Shown here: piece by piece, positions 1 through 7,931 of the stretch
How positions within the stretch are numbered: position 1 is the stretch's first letter
How the letters are laid out: each line of letters opens with the position of its first letter
DNA from: Microvirga roseola
GTDB taxonomy: Bacteria; Pseudomonadota; Alphaproteobacteria; Rhizobiales; Beijerinckiaceae
DNA length: 64,000 bases
Assembly (NCBI RefSeq): GCF_020866965.1
Contig: NZ_JAJATX010000003.1
Coordinates: 1-64,000, forward strand
Reading direction: 5' to 3'
Made by a program: the position numbers and the translations under genes
Notes under the pieces: generated by a model
What the model saw: only the letters and a program-made list of their open reading frames with translations
Databases searched by the model: none
What the model was told of the DNA's origin: nothing

Positions 1-4
1 GGCT

Positions 5-35
5 CTTCGAGACGCTTCGCTCCTCAGGATGAGGG
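5..35. repeat. Short intergenic repeat, copy 1 (CTTCGAGACGC family)
   Basis: A segment reading CTTCGAGACGC, then TTCGCTCCTCAGGATGAGG, recurs almost unchanged near the other end of the window (about 63530-63559), differing at one base over about 29. Both copies are intergenic. The two ends of the element (CTTCGAG and CTCAGGATGAGG) are not a strong hairpin by themselves. It looks like a dispersed chromosomal repeat; its function is unknown. Confidence 0.6.
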
Positions 36-56
36 CTGTGGGGGCCGCTCAGGAGG

Positions 57-153
57 GTCATTCCCGGAAGGGCGCGCAGCGGAGGGGAAGGGAATCCATC
101 CCGCGCCTGTAAGTGGATCCCCTTCCCGGCCCTTCCGGGCCGCCGGGGATGAC
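57..153. repeat. Palindromic intergenic repeat, copy A
   Basis: Outer inverted ends GTCATTCCCGG and CCGGGGATGAC enclose a second inverted pair, GGGGAAGGGAATCCA and TGGATCCCCTTCCC, so the RNA could fold into one long imperfect hairpin. Two further copies occur at 2109-2192 and 2547-2644. This is a REP-like family. No transposase is attached to this copy. Confidence 0.75.
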
Positions 154-287
154 AGGCGCGTACTCCCCCTTGCAGGAAGAAGATGGCCTCGGGCCGGGAG
201 AGGGGAAAGCCGCGCCCTCATGTTCATTGACGGCCCGGCCTGTCCGAAGTACCCGTTGTTCGGAAAACCGAACGTTTCCGCCACGCC

Positions 288-1457
288 ATGACATCATCCT
301 CTCTCAACGCTGAGCCGCGCGGCCAGGCCGACGATCCGTCGAGCCTCGTGGCGCGCTTCGGCGCGGACGAGCCGTTGATGATGGATGCGGGCGTGGCGCT
401 CTCGCCCTGGCAGATCGCCTACCAGACCTACGGCACGCTCAATGCCGAGAAGTCCAACGCGGTGCTCATCTGCCACGCGCTCACCGGCGACCAGCACGTG
501 GCCAATGCGAACCCGGTGACGGGCAAGCCCGGCTGGTGGACGACCATGGTCGGACCCGGCAGGCCGGTGGATACGAACCGCTTCTTCGTGATCTGCGCCA
601 ATGTGATCGGCGGCTGCATGGGCACCACCGGCCCCGCCTCGACGGACCCCGCCACAGGCCAGCCCTACGCGCTGGACTTTCCCGTGGTCACCATCCGCGA
701 CATGGTGCGGGCGCAAGCCGCCCTCCTCGACCGGCTTGGGATCGAGAGCCTGTTCTGCGTCGTCGGCGGCTCCATGGGCGGGATGCAGGTGCTGCAATGG
801 GCGGCGAGCTATCCGCAGCGGGTGTTTTCGGCCCTTCCCATCGCCACCGCCGCCCGGCACTCGGCCCAGAACATCGCCTTCCACGAGGTCGGCCGCCAGG
901 CGGTCATGGCCGATCCGGAATGGCGGCGCGGGCGCTATCTCGTGGAAGGCACGCGCCCCACGAAGGGCCTCGCGGTGGCCCGCATGGGCGCGCATATCAC
1001 CTACCTGTCGGAGAGGACGCTGCACCGGAAATTCGGGCGCAACTTCCAGGACCGCAGCGCGCCGACATTCTCGTTCGACGCCGATTTCCAGATCGAGAGC
1101 TACCTGCGCCACCAGGGCTTCTCCTTCGTCGAGCGGTTCGACGCCAATTCGTATCTCTATGTCACGCGGGCGATGGACTACTTCGACCTCGCGGCCGAGC
1201 ATGGCGGCTCCCTCGCCAAAGCCTTCAAGGGGACGGCCACGCGCTTCTGCGTAATCTCGTTCACCTCCGACTGGCTCTTCCCCACCTCCGACTCGCGGGC
1301 CATCGTCCACGCGCTCAACGCGGCGGCGGCGTCGGTGGGCTTCGTCGAGGTGGAAAGCGACAAGGGACACGACGCCTTCCTGCTCGAGGAGCCCGAGATG
1401 TTCGCGGCCGCGCGCGGCTTCATCGACGCGGCGGCGCGGGTCCGGGGGATCGCATGA
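288..1457 (+). CDS. metXA: Homoserine O-acyltransferase MetXA
   Basis: This cytosolic enzyme acylates homoserine, the committed step of methionine synthesis. The 389-residue length is normal for the MetX alpha/beta-hydrolase family. The nucleophile elbow GGSMGG puts Ser at about residue 162. The Asp and His of the triad lie in TSDWLFP and DKGHD (His about 361), and [12 protein letters not shown] is the family block near residue 105. Whether acetyl- or succinyl-CoA is used cannot be decided by eye. The stop overlaps the metW start (ATGA), so the two genes are translationally coupled, the usual alphaproteobacterial arrangement. I searched the 5' region for a SAM-II-type riboswitch and did not find one. 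Confidence 0.95.
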   Translation: MTSSSLNAEPRGQADDPSSLVARFGADEPLMMDAGVALSPWQIAYQTYGTLNAEKSNAVLICHALTGDQHVANANPVTGKPGWWTTMVGPGRPVDTNRFFVICANVIGGCMGTTGPASTDPATGQPYALDFPVVTIRDMVRAQAALLDRLGIESLFCVVGGSMGGMQVLQWAASYPQRVFSALPIATAARHSAQNIAFHEVGRQAVMADPEWRRGRYLVEGTRPTKGLAVARMGAHITYLSERTLHRKFGRNFQDRSAPTFSFDADFQIESYLRHQGFSFVERFDANSYLYVTRAMDYFDLAAEHGGSLAKAFKGTATRFCVISFTSDWLFPTSDSRAIVHALNAAAASVGFVEVESDKGHDAFLLEEPEMFAAARGFIDAAARVRGIA

Positions 1458-2098
1458 CCTCCAGCCTCGCCCTTGCCCCCGCCGATGCGGATGCCGGCCA
1501 CCGCCTCGACTTTCTCCTCGTCACCGACATGGTCGAGCCCGGCTCGCGGGTGCTCGACATCGGCTGCGGCGACGGGGCCCTGCTTTCGCTCCTGCGCGAC
1601 CGCAAGGGCGTCGACGGGCGCGGCATCGAACTGTCGCGCGAGGGCGTGAGCGCCTGCCTCGCCAAGGGCCTGCCCGTGATCCAGGGCGATGCGGACACGG
1701 ACCTCGCCGATTACCCGGACGACGCCTTCGACTACGTGATCCTCTCGCAGACGATCCAGGCGACGCGCCAGCCCAGGATCGTGCTGGAGCAGCTTCTGCG
1801 CATCGGACGGCGCGCCATCGTCTCCTTCCCCAATTTCGGCCATTGGCGCGTGCGCTTCGACCTCGCCCTCCGGGGCCGGATGCCGGTGACGGAGAACCTG
1901 CCCTATTCCTGGTACGACACGCCCAACATCCATTTCTGCACCATCCGCGACTTCGTGGAGCTGTGCCGCGAGGTCGGCGCGCAGATGGAGAAGGCCGTGG
2001 CGCTGAACGCGGGCGGAAAGCCCATGCAGGTCACCCTGCCCTGGTGGGTCTGGAACCTGCTCGGCGAACAGGGCGTGTTTCTGCTGAAGCGGCGGTAG
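1454..2098 (+). CDS. metW: Methionine biosynthesis protein MetW
   Basis: This is a 214-residue class I SAM-dependent methyltransferase-like protein. The SAM-binding motif [12 protein letters not shown] lies near residues 32-43, followed by the acidic end of strand 2 (GIELS). The C-terminal part, with NFGHWRVR and [15 protein letters not shown], is typical of MetW. MetW is known as the partner of MetX in methionine synthesis. The start is set by the 4-bp overlap with metXA; the reading frame stays open far upstream, but that part is shadow sequence. Confidence 0.93.
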   Translation: MTSSLALAPADADAGHRLDFLLVTDMVEPGSRVLDIGCGDGALLSLLRDRKGVDGRGIELSREGVSACLAKGLPVIQGDADTDLADYPDDAFDYVILSQTIQATRQPRIVLEQLLRIGRRAIVSFPNFGHWRVRFDLALRGRMPVTENLPYSWYDTPNIHFCTIRDFVELCREVGAQMEKAVALNAGGKPMQVTLPWWVWNLLGEQGVFLLKRR

Positions 2099-2108
2099 TC
2101 CATTCGGT

Positions 2109-2192
2109 GTCGTTCCGGGGATGGCGAAGCCATCGGCCGGGAAGGGAGCGCCATGGATCCCCTTCCCTCGCCTTCGGCTCGCCGGGGATGAC
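2109..2192. repeat. Palindromic intergenic repeat, copy B
   Basis: Same family as the repeat at 57-153: an outer GTCGTTCCGGGG end, inner GGGAAGGG and GGATCCCCTTCCC arms, and a closing CCGGGGATGAC. It lies between the convergent metW and GIY-YIG genes and ends 9 bp past the GIY-YIG stop, so it may also act as a terminator for both. Confidence 0.75.
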
Positions 2193-2201
2193 ACGGTTGT
2201 T

Positions 2202-2492
2202 TCAGCAGGCGGTCGGGTCGAGGTCCACCCAGTCAGGGTTCGACCGCTCGATGAGCTTGATCTTCCAGGCCCTGTTCCATCCCTTCAGCTGCTTTTCCCG
2301 CGCGATGGCTTCGTTCACATCAAAATAGCGCTCGACATAGACGAGCTTCGTAACCCCGTAGCGACGCGTAAATCCCGGCACTGCAAGCGCTTTGTGCTGC
2401 TCGACCCGCTGCAGAAGGTTGCTGGTGATCCCGATGTAAAGCCTGCCGTTCTTCCGGCTTGCTAGGATATAGACGGCATAGCGCTCATGCAT
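2202..2492 (-). CDS. GIY-YIG nuclease superfamily small protein
   Basis: A 96-residue single-domain protein of the YhbQ/UPF0213 type. The motif YAVYILAS begins near the N-terminus and is followed by GRLYIGIT, the counterpart of the GIY-YIG core, then NLLQRVEQHK with the conserved Arg. The C-terminal FDVNEAIAREKQLKGWNR helix is typical of the family. The start is placed at the Met of MHERYAVYIL; an in-frame Met 11 codons upstream is less likely. The gene sits alone between two copies of the same palindromic repeat. These small nucleases are often solitary and of unknown role. Confidence 0.85.
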   Translation of the reverse strand: MHERYAVYILASRKNGRLYIGITSNLLQRVEQHKALAVPGFTRRYGVTKLVYVERYFDVNEAIAREKQLKGWNRAWKIKLIERSNPDWVDLDPTAC

Positions 2493-2546
2493 CGCGGTCC
2501 GGCCCACCCGAAACAAGAACAACATAACACAAGCCTATACCTCGTT

Positions 2547-2644
2547 GTCATCCCCGGCGGTCCGCAGGACCGGGAAGGGGATCCATGGCTTTGCGCGTGC
2601 GATTGGATCCCCTTCCCCTCCGCTGCGCTCCGGCCGGGGATGAC
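2547..2644. repeat. Palindromic intergenic repeat, copy C
   Basis: The best-preserved copy. It starts GTCATCCCCGGC and ends GCCGGGGATGAC, with inner arms GGGAAGGGGATCCA and TGGATCCCCTTCCC that are exact complements. It lies 10 bp downstream of the xerD stop and 54 bp upstream of the GIY-YIG start, so with copy B it brackets the GIY-YIG gene. Confidence 0.8.
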
Positions 2645-2654
2645 ACGGACGTCC

Positions 2655-3587
2655 CTACCCCTCCTGCTGCGCCAGCGGGTGCAGGTCGCGCACCATGCTT
2701 TTCAGGCGCTCGTCCAGAACATGCGTGTAGATCTGCGTCGTCGAGATGTCGGAATGGCCCAGCAGCTCCTGCACGACGCGCAGATCCGCGCCGTTCTGGA
2801 GCAGGTGGCTGGCGAAGGCGTGGCGCAGGACGTGGGGGCTGATGCGGTCGGCGCGGATGCGCGCGGCGGAGGCGAGCCCCTTGAGATCGCGGGCGAAGGC
2901 CTGGCGGGTGAGATGGCCGCTCTCGCTGTCGGCCGGAAACAGCCAGGGGCCCGCGGCCTTCTCCTGCTCCTCGAGGAGCGCAAGATAGGTGCGGGCCGCC
3001 TCCCGGGCCGCATCGGTCAGGGGAACGAGGCGTTCCTTCGCCCCCTTGCCGCGCACCACGAGGAAGCGGTCCCGGGTCCTGGCGGCGCTGCGGGGGAGCG
3101 AGACCAGCTCCGAGACGCGAAGGCCCGTGGCGTAGAGAAGCTCCAAGAGGCACGCCATCCGGGCCGCCCGCAGACGCTCCGAAGGCGAGGCCTTGGGGCG
3201 GGCGACGCCCTCGTGGGCGATGCCGAGCAGCCGGTCGACCTCGTCGACCGAGAGGACCTTGGGGAGCGCCCTGCCCCGCTTTGGGGCCGAGACGGCCGCG
3301 GTGGGGTCGGCGGGGGCATAGCCCTCGACATAGAGAAACTTGTGGAATTGCCGGACGGCCGAGAGGCGGCGGGCGGCCGAGGAGGCCTTCAGACCCCGCT
3401 CTTCGAGGCTCGCCATGAAGCCGCGGATCGTGGCGGCGGAGGCCTGGTCGGGCTGGCTGGCCGCCTCCTTGAGGTAGGCCAGGTAGTCGTCGAGATCGCG
3501 CCGGTAGGCGTCGAGAGTGTTCTTCGAGGCGCCGCGCTCGGCGGCCAGCATGTCGAGGAACAGGCTGGCGTGGCGCGCGCCGCTCAT
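2655..3587 (-). CDS. xerD: Site-specific tyrosine recombinase XerD
   Basis: XerD works with XerC at the dif site to resolve chromosome dimers at cell division. The protein has 310 residues with a SAM-like DNA-binding N-terminus (residues about 1-95) and a catalytic domain holding the full set of active residues: Arg157 (GLRVSEL), Lys184 (GKGAKER), His252 and Arg255 (HVLRHAF), His278 (LLGHSD) and Tyr287 (TTQIYTHV). Its ATG overlaps the TGA of a 49-residue upstream gene. The length and location beside aroK favour the housekeeping enzyme rather than a phage integrase; no attachment-site repeats or cargo were seen. Confidence 0.93.
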   Translation of the reverse strand: MSGARHASLFLDMLAAERGASKNTLDAYRRDLDDYLAYLKEAASQPDQASAATIRGFMASLEERGLKASSAARRLSAVRQFHKFLYVEGYAPADPTAAVSAPKRGRALPKVLSVDEVDRLLGIAHEGVARPKASPSERLRAARMACLLELLYATGLRVSELVSLPRSAARTRDRFLVVRGKGAKERLVPLTDAAREAARTYLALLEEQEKAAGPWLFPADSESGHLTRQAFARDLKGLASAARIRADRISPHVLRHAFASHLLQNGADLRVVQELLGHSDISTTQIYTHVLDERLKSMVRDLHPLAQQEG

Positions 3588-3733
3588 GAGGACGAAGGCA
3601 GGCGGGTCGAGGGGATCGGGACCGTCATCTCGCGGGGATCGGGCTCGACCAGATAGGCCAGCGCGAACATGGCGGCATAGCCGAGGCCGGCGAGGACAAG
3701 GATAACGAGGAGAAACCGAAATAGCGTGGGCAC
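3584..3733 (-). CDS. Small single-pass membrane protein, 49 aa, GTG start
   Basis: A GTG codon preceded by AGAGG at good spacing opens a 49-residue frame, and its TGA overlaps the xerD ATG (ATGA). The product begins MPTLFRFLLVILVLAGLGY, continues as one hydrophobic helix to about residue 28, and ends in a polar tail containing VEPDPREM. From memory, similar small proteins sit at this place between aroK and xerD in other rhizobia, sometimes mislabelled histidine kinase. Function is unknown. It is easily missed because of its size and start codon. Confidence 0.75.
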   Translation of the reverse strand: MPTLFRFLLVILVLAGLGYAAMFALAYLVEPDPREMTVPIPSTRLPSSS

Positions 3734-3965
3734 GGGAGCCTCTTTATAAAGCCGCTTCCATTGGCATGGAGGCGGCCCCTTCTTTGATCTGTCGCATTTT
3801 TTGACGGCGAACCGGAGCCACTTCGCCGAAAAATGCTAGAGCGTTCCTCCGGTAGAACCATGAAAACGGCCGTCAAGGCAACCCCTCATGCCCAAGGTAG
3901 GCTTATCCGGCGCGTCGGACTAACGTCCTTGTGACAGAGCCCGGCCCCCATGCTAGGACAGGGGC

Positions 3966-4598
3966 ATGAACACACTCAGCCGCTTCAATTCCCTCGATGA
4001 AGTCGGCGGGCAAGACAAGACGAGCCGGCGCGGCCATCCCATCGCCCGTCAGCTCGGCAGGCGGTCCGTCGTGCTCGTCGGCCTCATGGGAGCCGGGAAG
4101 AGCACCGTGGGCCGCAGGCTCGCGCAGACCCTCCAATTGCCGTTCCGCGATGCCGACAACGAGATCGAGGCCGCGGCCGGAATGTCGATTCCCGACATCT
4201 TCTCTATCCATGGCGAATCCTATTTCCGCGACGGCGAACGGCGCGTGATCGCCCGCCTGCTCCAGGACGGCCCCATGGTGCTCGCCACCGGCGGCGGGGC
4301 CTTCATGAACGAGGAGACCCGCCGGAACATCGCCGAGCACGGCGTATCCGTCTGGCTCAAGGCCAATCTCGACGTGCTCATGCGCCGGGTGCGCAAGCGG
4401 GCGACCCGCCCCCTGCTCCAGAATCCGGACCCGGAAGGCACCATGCGCCGCCTGATGGAGCTGCGCCACCCGGTCTATGCCACGGCGGACCTGACGGTGG
4501 ATTCCCACGAGGCCCCGCACGACAAGGTCGTGGCGGACATCGTCAAGATCCTGGGCGAATGGCTCGCCAGGGACAAGCAGGGGAGCGCCGAAGGGTGA
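3966..4598 (+). CDS. aroK: Shikimate kinase AroK
   Basis: The enzyme phosphorylates shikimate at the 3-hydroxyl in the pathway to chorismate. In 210 residues it shows the P-loop GLMGAGKST (about 39-47), the shikimate-binding DADNEIE, the FRDGE element, the GGGAF glycine turn and the lid Arg in TRPLL. An N-terminal extension of about 30 residues precedes the usual kinase start, as in other rhizobial AroK proteins. The stop overlaps the GTG of aroB (GTGA), so the two shikimate-pathway genes form one operon with the downstream CNNM gene. Confidence 0.95.
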   Translation: MNTLSRFNSLDEVGGQDKTSRRGHPIARQLGRRSVVLVGLMGAGKSTVGRRLAQTLQLPFRDADNEIEAAAGMSIPDIFSIHGESYFRDGERRVIARLLQDGPMVLATGGGAFMNEETRRNIAEHGVSVWLKANLDVLMRRVRKRATRPLLQNPDPEGTMRRLMELRHPVYATADLTVDSHEAPHDKVVADIVKILGEWLARDKQGSAEG

Positions 4599-5740
4599 CC
4601 GGCGCAGCAACACAGGCAGGCGGGCCCGGCATCACGGTCCCGGTCCCGCTCGGCGAGCGCGCCTACGACATCATGGTCGGCCGCGGGCTCCTCGCGGAGG
4701 CAGCGCCGCGCATCGCCTCCTTGGGCGCCCGCGCCGCCGCCATCGTCACCGATGCCCATGTGGGGCCGCTCTATGCGGAACAGTTGAGTGGGGCGCTGCA
4801 GGCTCACGGCCTGCGCAGCTCCGTCGTCACGCTGCCGCCGGGCGAGGCGACCAAGTCCTATGCCAGCCTGGAACAGGTCTGCGATGCGGTGCTCAGCGCC
4901 AGGATCGAGCGCAGCGATCTCGTCGTGGCCCTCGGCGGCGGGGTGATCGGGGATCTCGCAGGCTTTGCGGCAGCGGTGGTGCGCCGGGGCGTGCGCTTCG
5001 TCCAGGTGCCGACCACCCTGCTCTCGCAGGTCGATTCCTCCGTCGGCGGCAAGACCGGCATCAATTCGCGCCACGGCAAGAACCTCGTCGGCGCGTTCCA
5101 CCAGCCGAGCCTCGTCATCGCCGATACGGCCGTGCTCGACACGCTGCCGGTCCGCGAGATGCGCGCGGGCTATGCGGAGGTGGTGAAATACGGCCTCATC
5201 GACGATGCGCGCTTCTTTTCCTGGTGCGAGGAGAACTGGCGGGGCGTCTTCGCGGGCGGGCCGGAGCGGGACGAAGCGGTGGCGCAGAGCTGCCGCGCCA
5301 AGGCCACCGTGGTGGTGCGCGACGAGCACGAGAACGGCGACCGCGCGCTCCTCAATCTCGGCCATACCTTCGGCCATGCGCTGGAGCGGATCACGGCCTA
5401 CGATTCCGCGCGCCTCGTCCATGGCGAAGGCGTCGCCATCGGTCTGTGTCTCGCCTTCCGCTTCTCGGTCGCGCTCGGGCTCTGCCCGGCCGACGATGCC
5501 GAGCGCGTCGAGGCGCATCTCTCCGCTGCTGGACTTCCCACGCGCCTTTCCCATGTTCCGGGAGGATCGGGGACGGTGGACGACCTGCTCGACGCCATGG
5601 CCCAGGACAAAAAGGTGAAGGCCGGAGCCCTCACCTTCATCCTGGCAAGGGGCATCGGGCAGAGCTTCATCGCCCCCGGAATCGAGACCGACAAGGTCCG
5701 AGCCTTCCTGATGGATGAAAGCGGCGCGTCACGATCATGA
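4595..5740 (+). CDS. aroB: 3-Dehydroquinate synthase AroB
   Basis: AroB is the NAD- and metal-dependent enzyme that makes 3-dehydroquinate from DAHP. Family signatures include the nucleotide-binding GGGVIGDLAGF, PTTLLSQVDSSVGGKTGIN, and the metal ligands in the ALLNLGHTFGHALE and VHGEGVAIG segments. The GTG start at 4595 overlaps the aroK stop and gives 381 residues. A longer in-frame start 12 codons earlier lies inside aroK and is less likely. The stop overlaps the next ATG by 4 bp. Confidence 0.95.
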   Translation: MTGAATQAGGPGITVPVPLGERAYDIMVGRGLLAEAAPRIASLGARAAAIVTDAHVGPLYAEQLSGALQAHGLRSSVVTLPPGEATKSYASLEQVCDAVLSARIERSDLVVALGGGVIGDLAGFAAAVVRRGVRFVQVPTTLLSQVDSSVGGKTGINSRHGKNLVGAFHQPSLVIADTAVLDTLPVREMRAGYAEVVKYGLIDDARFFSWCEENWRGVFAGGPERDEAVAQSCRAKATVVVRDEHENGDRALLNLGHTFGHALERITAYDSARLVHGEGVAIGLCLAFRFSVALGLCPADDAERVEAHLSAAGLPTRLSHVPGGSGTVDDLLDAMAQDKKVKAGALTFILARGIGQSFIAPGIETDKVRAFLMDESGASRS

Positions 5741-7035
5741 TCGAAGAATCCTCCGGCGACCTCTGGCTTGCGGCCCTGGTCGTCGTCCTCTGCCTGCTTC
5801 TCTCGGCCTTGTTCTCGGCGAGCGAAACGGCCTTCACGGGCGCCTCGCGCTCCCGCATGCTCGTCCTGGAGAAAAGCGGCGATGTGCGCGCCAAGCTGGT
5901 GAACCGCCTGCTCGAAATGCGCGAGCGCTTCATCGGCACGGTGCTGATCGGCAACAACATCGTCAATATCGGCGTCTCGGCCTTCGCGACCAGCGTTCTC
6001 GTGGCGGTCTTCGGCGACGAAGGCGCGATCTATGCCACGATCATCATGTCGGCCCTGGTGATCGTGTTCGCGGAGGTGCTGCCGAAGACCATCGCCATCT
6101 CCAGTCCCGACACCGTCTCCCTCTTCATGTCGCGGCCGATGTCGTGGGTCGTGTCGCTGCTGGGACCGCTCGCCATCGCCATCGAGCGCATGGTGCGCCT
6201 GATGCTGCGCCCCTTCGGCATCCGCATCGGCGAGAACATGCCGATCCTCTCCGCGAGCGAGGAGATCCGCGGGCAGGTCGCCCTGCTGCACAAGGAAGGC
6301 GGCGTCGCGAAGGTGGAGCGCGACATGCTGGGCGGGCTCCTCGACCTCGAGGACCTCACCGTCTCGGAGGTCATGGTCCACCGCACCAAGATGCGCACGA
6401 TCAACGCGGACCTCACCTCGGAGGAGATCGTGCGGGAGGTCCTTTCCTCCCCCTATACCCGCATGCCGCTCTGGCGCGGCAGCCAGGAGAACATCGTCGG
6501 TCTCCTCCACGCCAAGGACCTGCTGCGGGCGCTCGATGCCGTCGAGGGCGATGCGAGCCGGCTTAAGGTGGAGGAGATCGCGCTGGAGACCTGGTTCGTG
6601 CCGGACACAACCTCCCTGCGCGACCAGCTCAAGGCGTTTCTCGCCCGCAAGACCCACTTCGCCCTCGTCGTGGACGAATACGGCGAGGTGATGGGATTGG
6701 TCACGCTCGAAGACATCCTCGAGGAGATCGTCGGCGACATCAAGGACGAGCACGACCTCTCGGTGCAGGGCGTGCGGCCCCAGCCCAACGGCTCGGTGAA
6801 CGTGGACGGCTCCGTGCCGATCCGCGACCTCAACCGCGCCATGGACTGGAACCTGCCGGACGAGGAGGCCACCACCATCGCGGGCCTCGTCATTCACGAG
6901 GCGCAGACGATTCCCGATGCGGGCCAGATGTTCACCTTCCACGGCTTCCGCTTTCAGGTTCTGCGCAAGTCGCGCAACCGCATCACGGCGCTCAGGATCA
7001 CGCCGCTGGCGCTCGCGCGGGCAACGGAGCGCTGA
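5737..7035 (+). CDS. CNNM/CorC-type membrane protein with CBS pair
   Basis: This 432-residue inner-membrane protein is of the HlyC/CorC (CNNM) family, linked to Mg2+ or other divalent-ion transport. It has an N-terminal DUF21 membrane domain with about four hydrophobic segments up to residue 150 (including the SASETAFTGASRSR motif), then a CBS pair (about 200-330; VVDEYGEVMGLVTLEDILEE), and a C-terminal CorC_HlyC domain (ATTIAGLVIHE). The gene is coupled to aroB by ATGA, an arrangement often seen in rhizobia. Its name as a hemolysin relative is historical; no toxin role is implied. Confidence 0.9.
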   Translation: MIEESSGDLWLAALVVVLCLLLSALFSASETAFTGASRSRMLVLEKSGDVRAKLVNRLLEMRERFIGTVLIGNNIVNIGVSAFATSVLVAVFGDEGAIYATIIMSALVIVFAEVLPKTIAISSPDTVSLFMSRPMSWVVSLLGPLAIAIERMVRLMLRPFGIRIGENMPILSASEEIRGQVALLHKEGGVAKVERDMLGGLLDLEDLTVSEVMVHRTKMRTINADLTSEEIVREVLSSPYTRMPLWRGSQENIVGLLHAKDLLRALDAVEGDASRLKVEEIALETWFVPDTTSLRDQLKAFLARKTHFALVVDEYGEVMGLVTLEDILEEIVGDIKDEHDLSVQGVRPQPNGSVNVDGSVPIRDLNRAMDWNLPDEEATTIAGLVIHEAQTIPDAGQMFTFHGFRFQVLRKSRNRITALRITPLALARATER

Positions 7036-7041
7036 CGCGGC

Positions 7042-7911
7042 TCAGCTCCTGAAGAACCCGATCAGCTCCGCATTGACGGCATCCGCCTCTTCCAGATGCA
7101 CCCAGTGGGTCGCATCCTGAAAGCGGCGGATCTCGCCCCTCTCGCAGAGGGCAAGGCTCGCCTCGGCGAGACCCTCTTCCAGGAAGCGGTCGCGCATGCC
7201 CCAGAGCACGCGAACGGGCATGGCGAGTCGCGGGTCTGACAGGCGGGGCGCGAGGGGAAGGGCGCGATACCAGTTGATCATCGCGGTGAGCGCACCGGGT
7301 TTCGACCACGCCTTTCTGTATGGCTCCAGATCCTCTTCGGGGAACGTGCCGGGGCGGCTCGACTGCACCAAGGCCCGGATCATGGCGCTGTGACCGTTCG
7401 CTGCGAGCATGGCCTCCGGCAGGCGCGGGATCTGGAAGAAGCCGACATAGAGGCTCCTGAACATCTGTGTCGGGTGGGAGCGCATATAGGACCCGGCGAC
7501 GCTCGGATGCGGCGCGTTGATCGCTGCAAGCTTCGCGATGCGCTCCGGATGGCGCGTCGCCGTCCACCAGGCGACGAGTCCGCCCCAGTCGTGACCGACG
7601 AGGCAGCAGGTCTCCCGCCCCAGCGCCCCGATGAGGCCGACGACATCCGCGGCGAAGGTGTCCAGCCCATAGGCCGCTCTGCCCTCGGGCTTGTCGCTGA
7701 GATGGTAGCCGCGCTGGTCGGGTACGAGAACGCGGAAGCCCGCTTCCGCGAGCGGCGCGATCTGCCGCCGCCATCCCCACCAGAATTCGGGAAAGCCGTG
7801 CAGCAGGATGACGAGCGGCCCGTCCCCAGGCCCGGCCTCGACGCAGTGGAGCGTGACGCCGTTGACCCTGTAGCGGGCGCCGGGGGTGCTGGGATCGAAC
7901 CTGTCGCTCAT
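7042..7911 (-). CDS. Alpha/beta hydrolase, epoxide hydrolase/dehalogenase type
   Basis: A 289-residue soluble hydrolase. The oxyanion loop HGFPEFWWGWR, the nucleophile motif GHDWGG (Asp nucleophile) and the catalytic His in the DATHWVHLEE segment are those of epoxide hydrolases and haloacetate dehalogenases, which use Asp rather than Ser. A Trp follows the nucleophile, as in the family. It lies 20 bp downstream of the NdvA-like exporter on the same strand and converges with the CNNM gene, 6 bp away. The substrate is not predictable from sequence. Confidence 0.85.
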   Translation of the reverse strand: MSDRFDPSTPGARYRVNGVTLHCVEAGPGDGPLVILLHGFPEFWWGWRRQIAPLAEAGFRVLVPDQRGYHLSDKPEGRAAYGLDTFAADVVGLIGALGRETCCLVGHDWGGLVAWWTATRHPERIAKLAAINAPHPSVAGSYMRSHPTQMFRSLYVGFFQIPRLPEAMLAANGHSAMIRALVQSSRPGTFPEEDLEPYRKAWSKPGALTAMINWYRALPLAPRLSDPRLAMPVRVLWGMRDRFLEEGLAEASLALCERGEIRRFQDATHWVHLEEADAVNAELIGFFRS

Positions 7912-7931
7912 GAGGCCTCGCAGGAAGCGCT

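Noticed and set aside
160-287. A SAM-II or other riboswitch before metXA
   Set aside because: No conserved pseudoknot pieces or AAGCTAAA-like sequences of SAM-II were seen; most of the region is a palindromic repeat.
2655-3587. Phage integrase instead of XerD
   Set aside because: Length, domain layout, conserved RKHRHY set and neighbourhood beside aroK are those of XerD.
5398-6942. A long reverse-strand frame opposite aroB and the CNNM gene
   Set aside because: The translation is His/Asp/Arg-rich without a domain and mirrors the coding strand; it is a GC-rich shadow frame.
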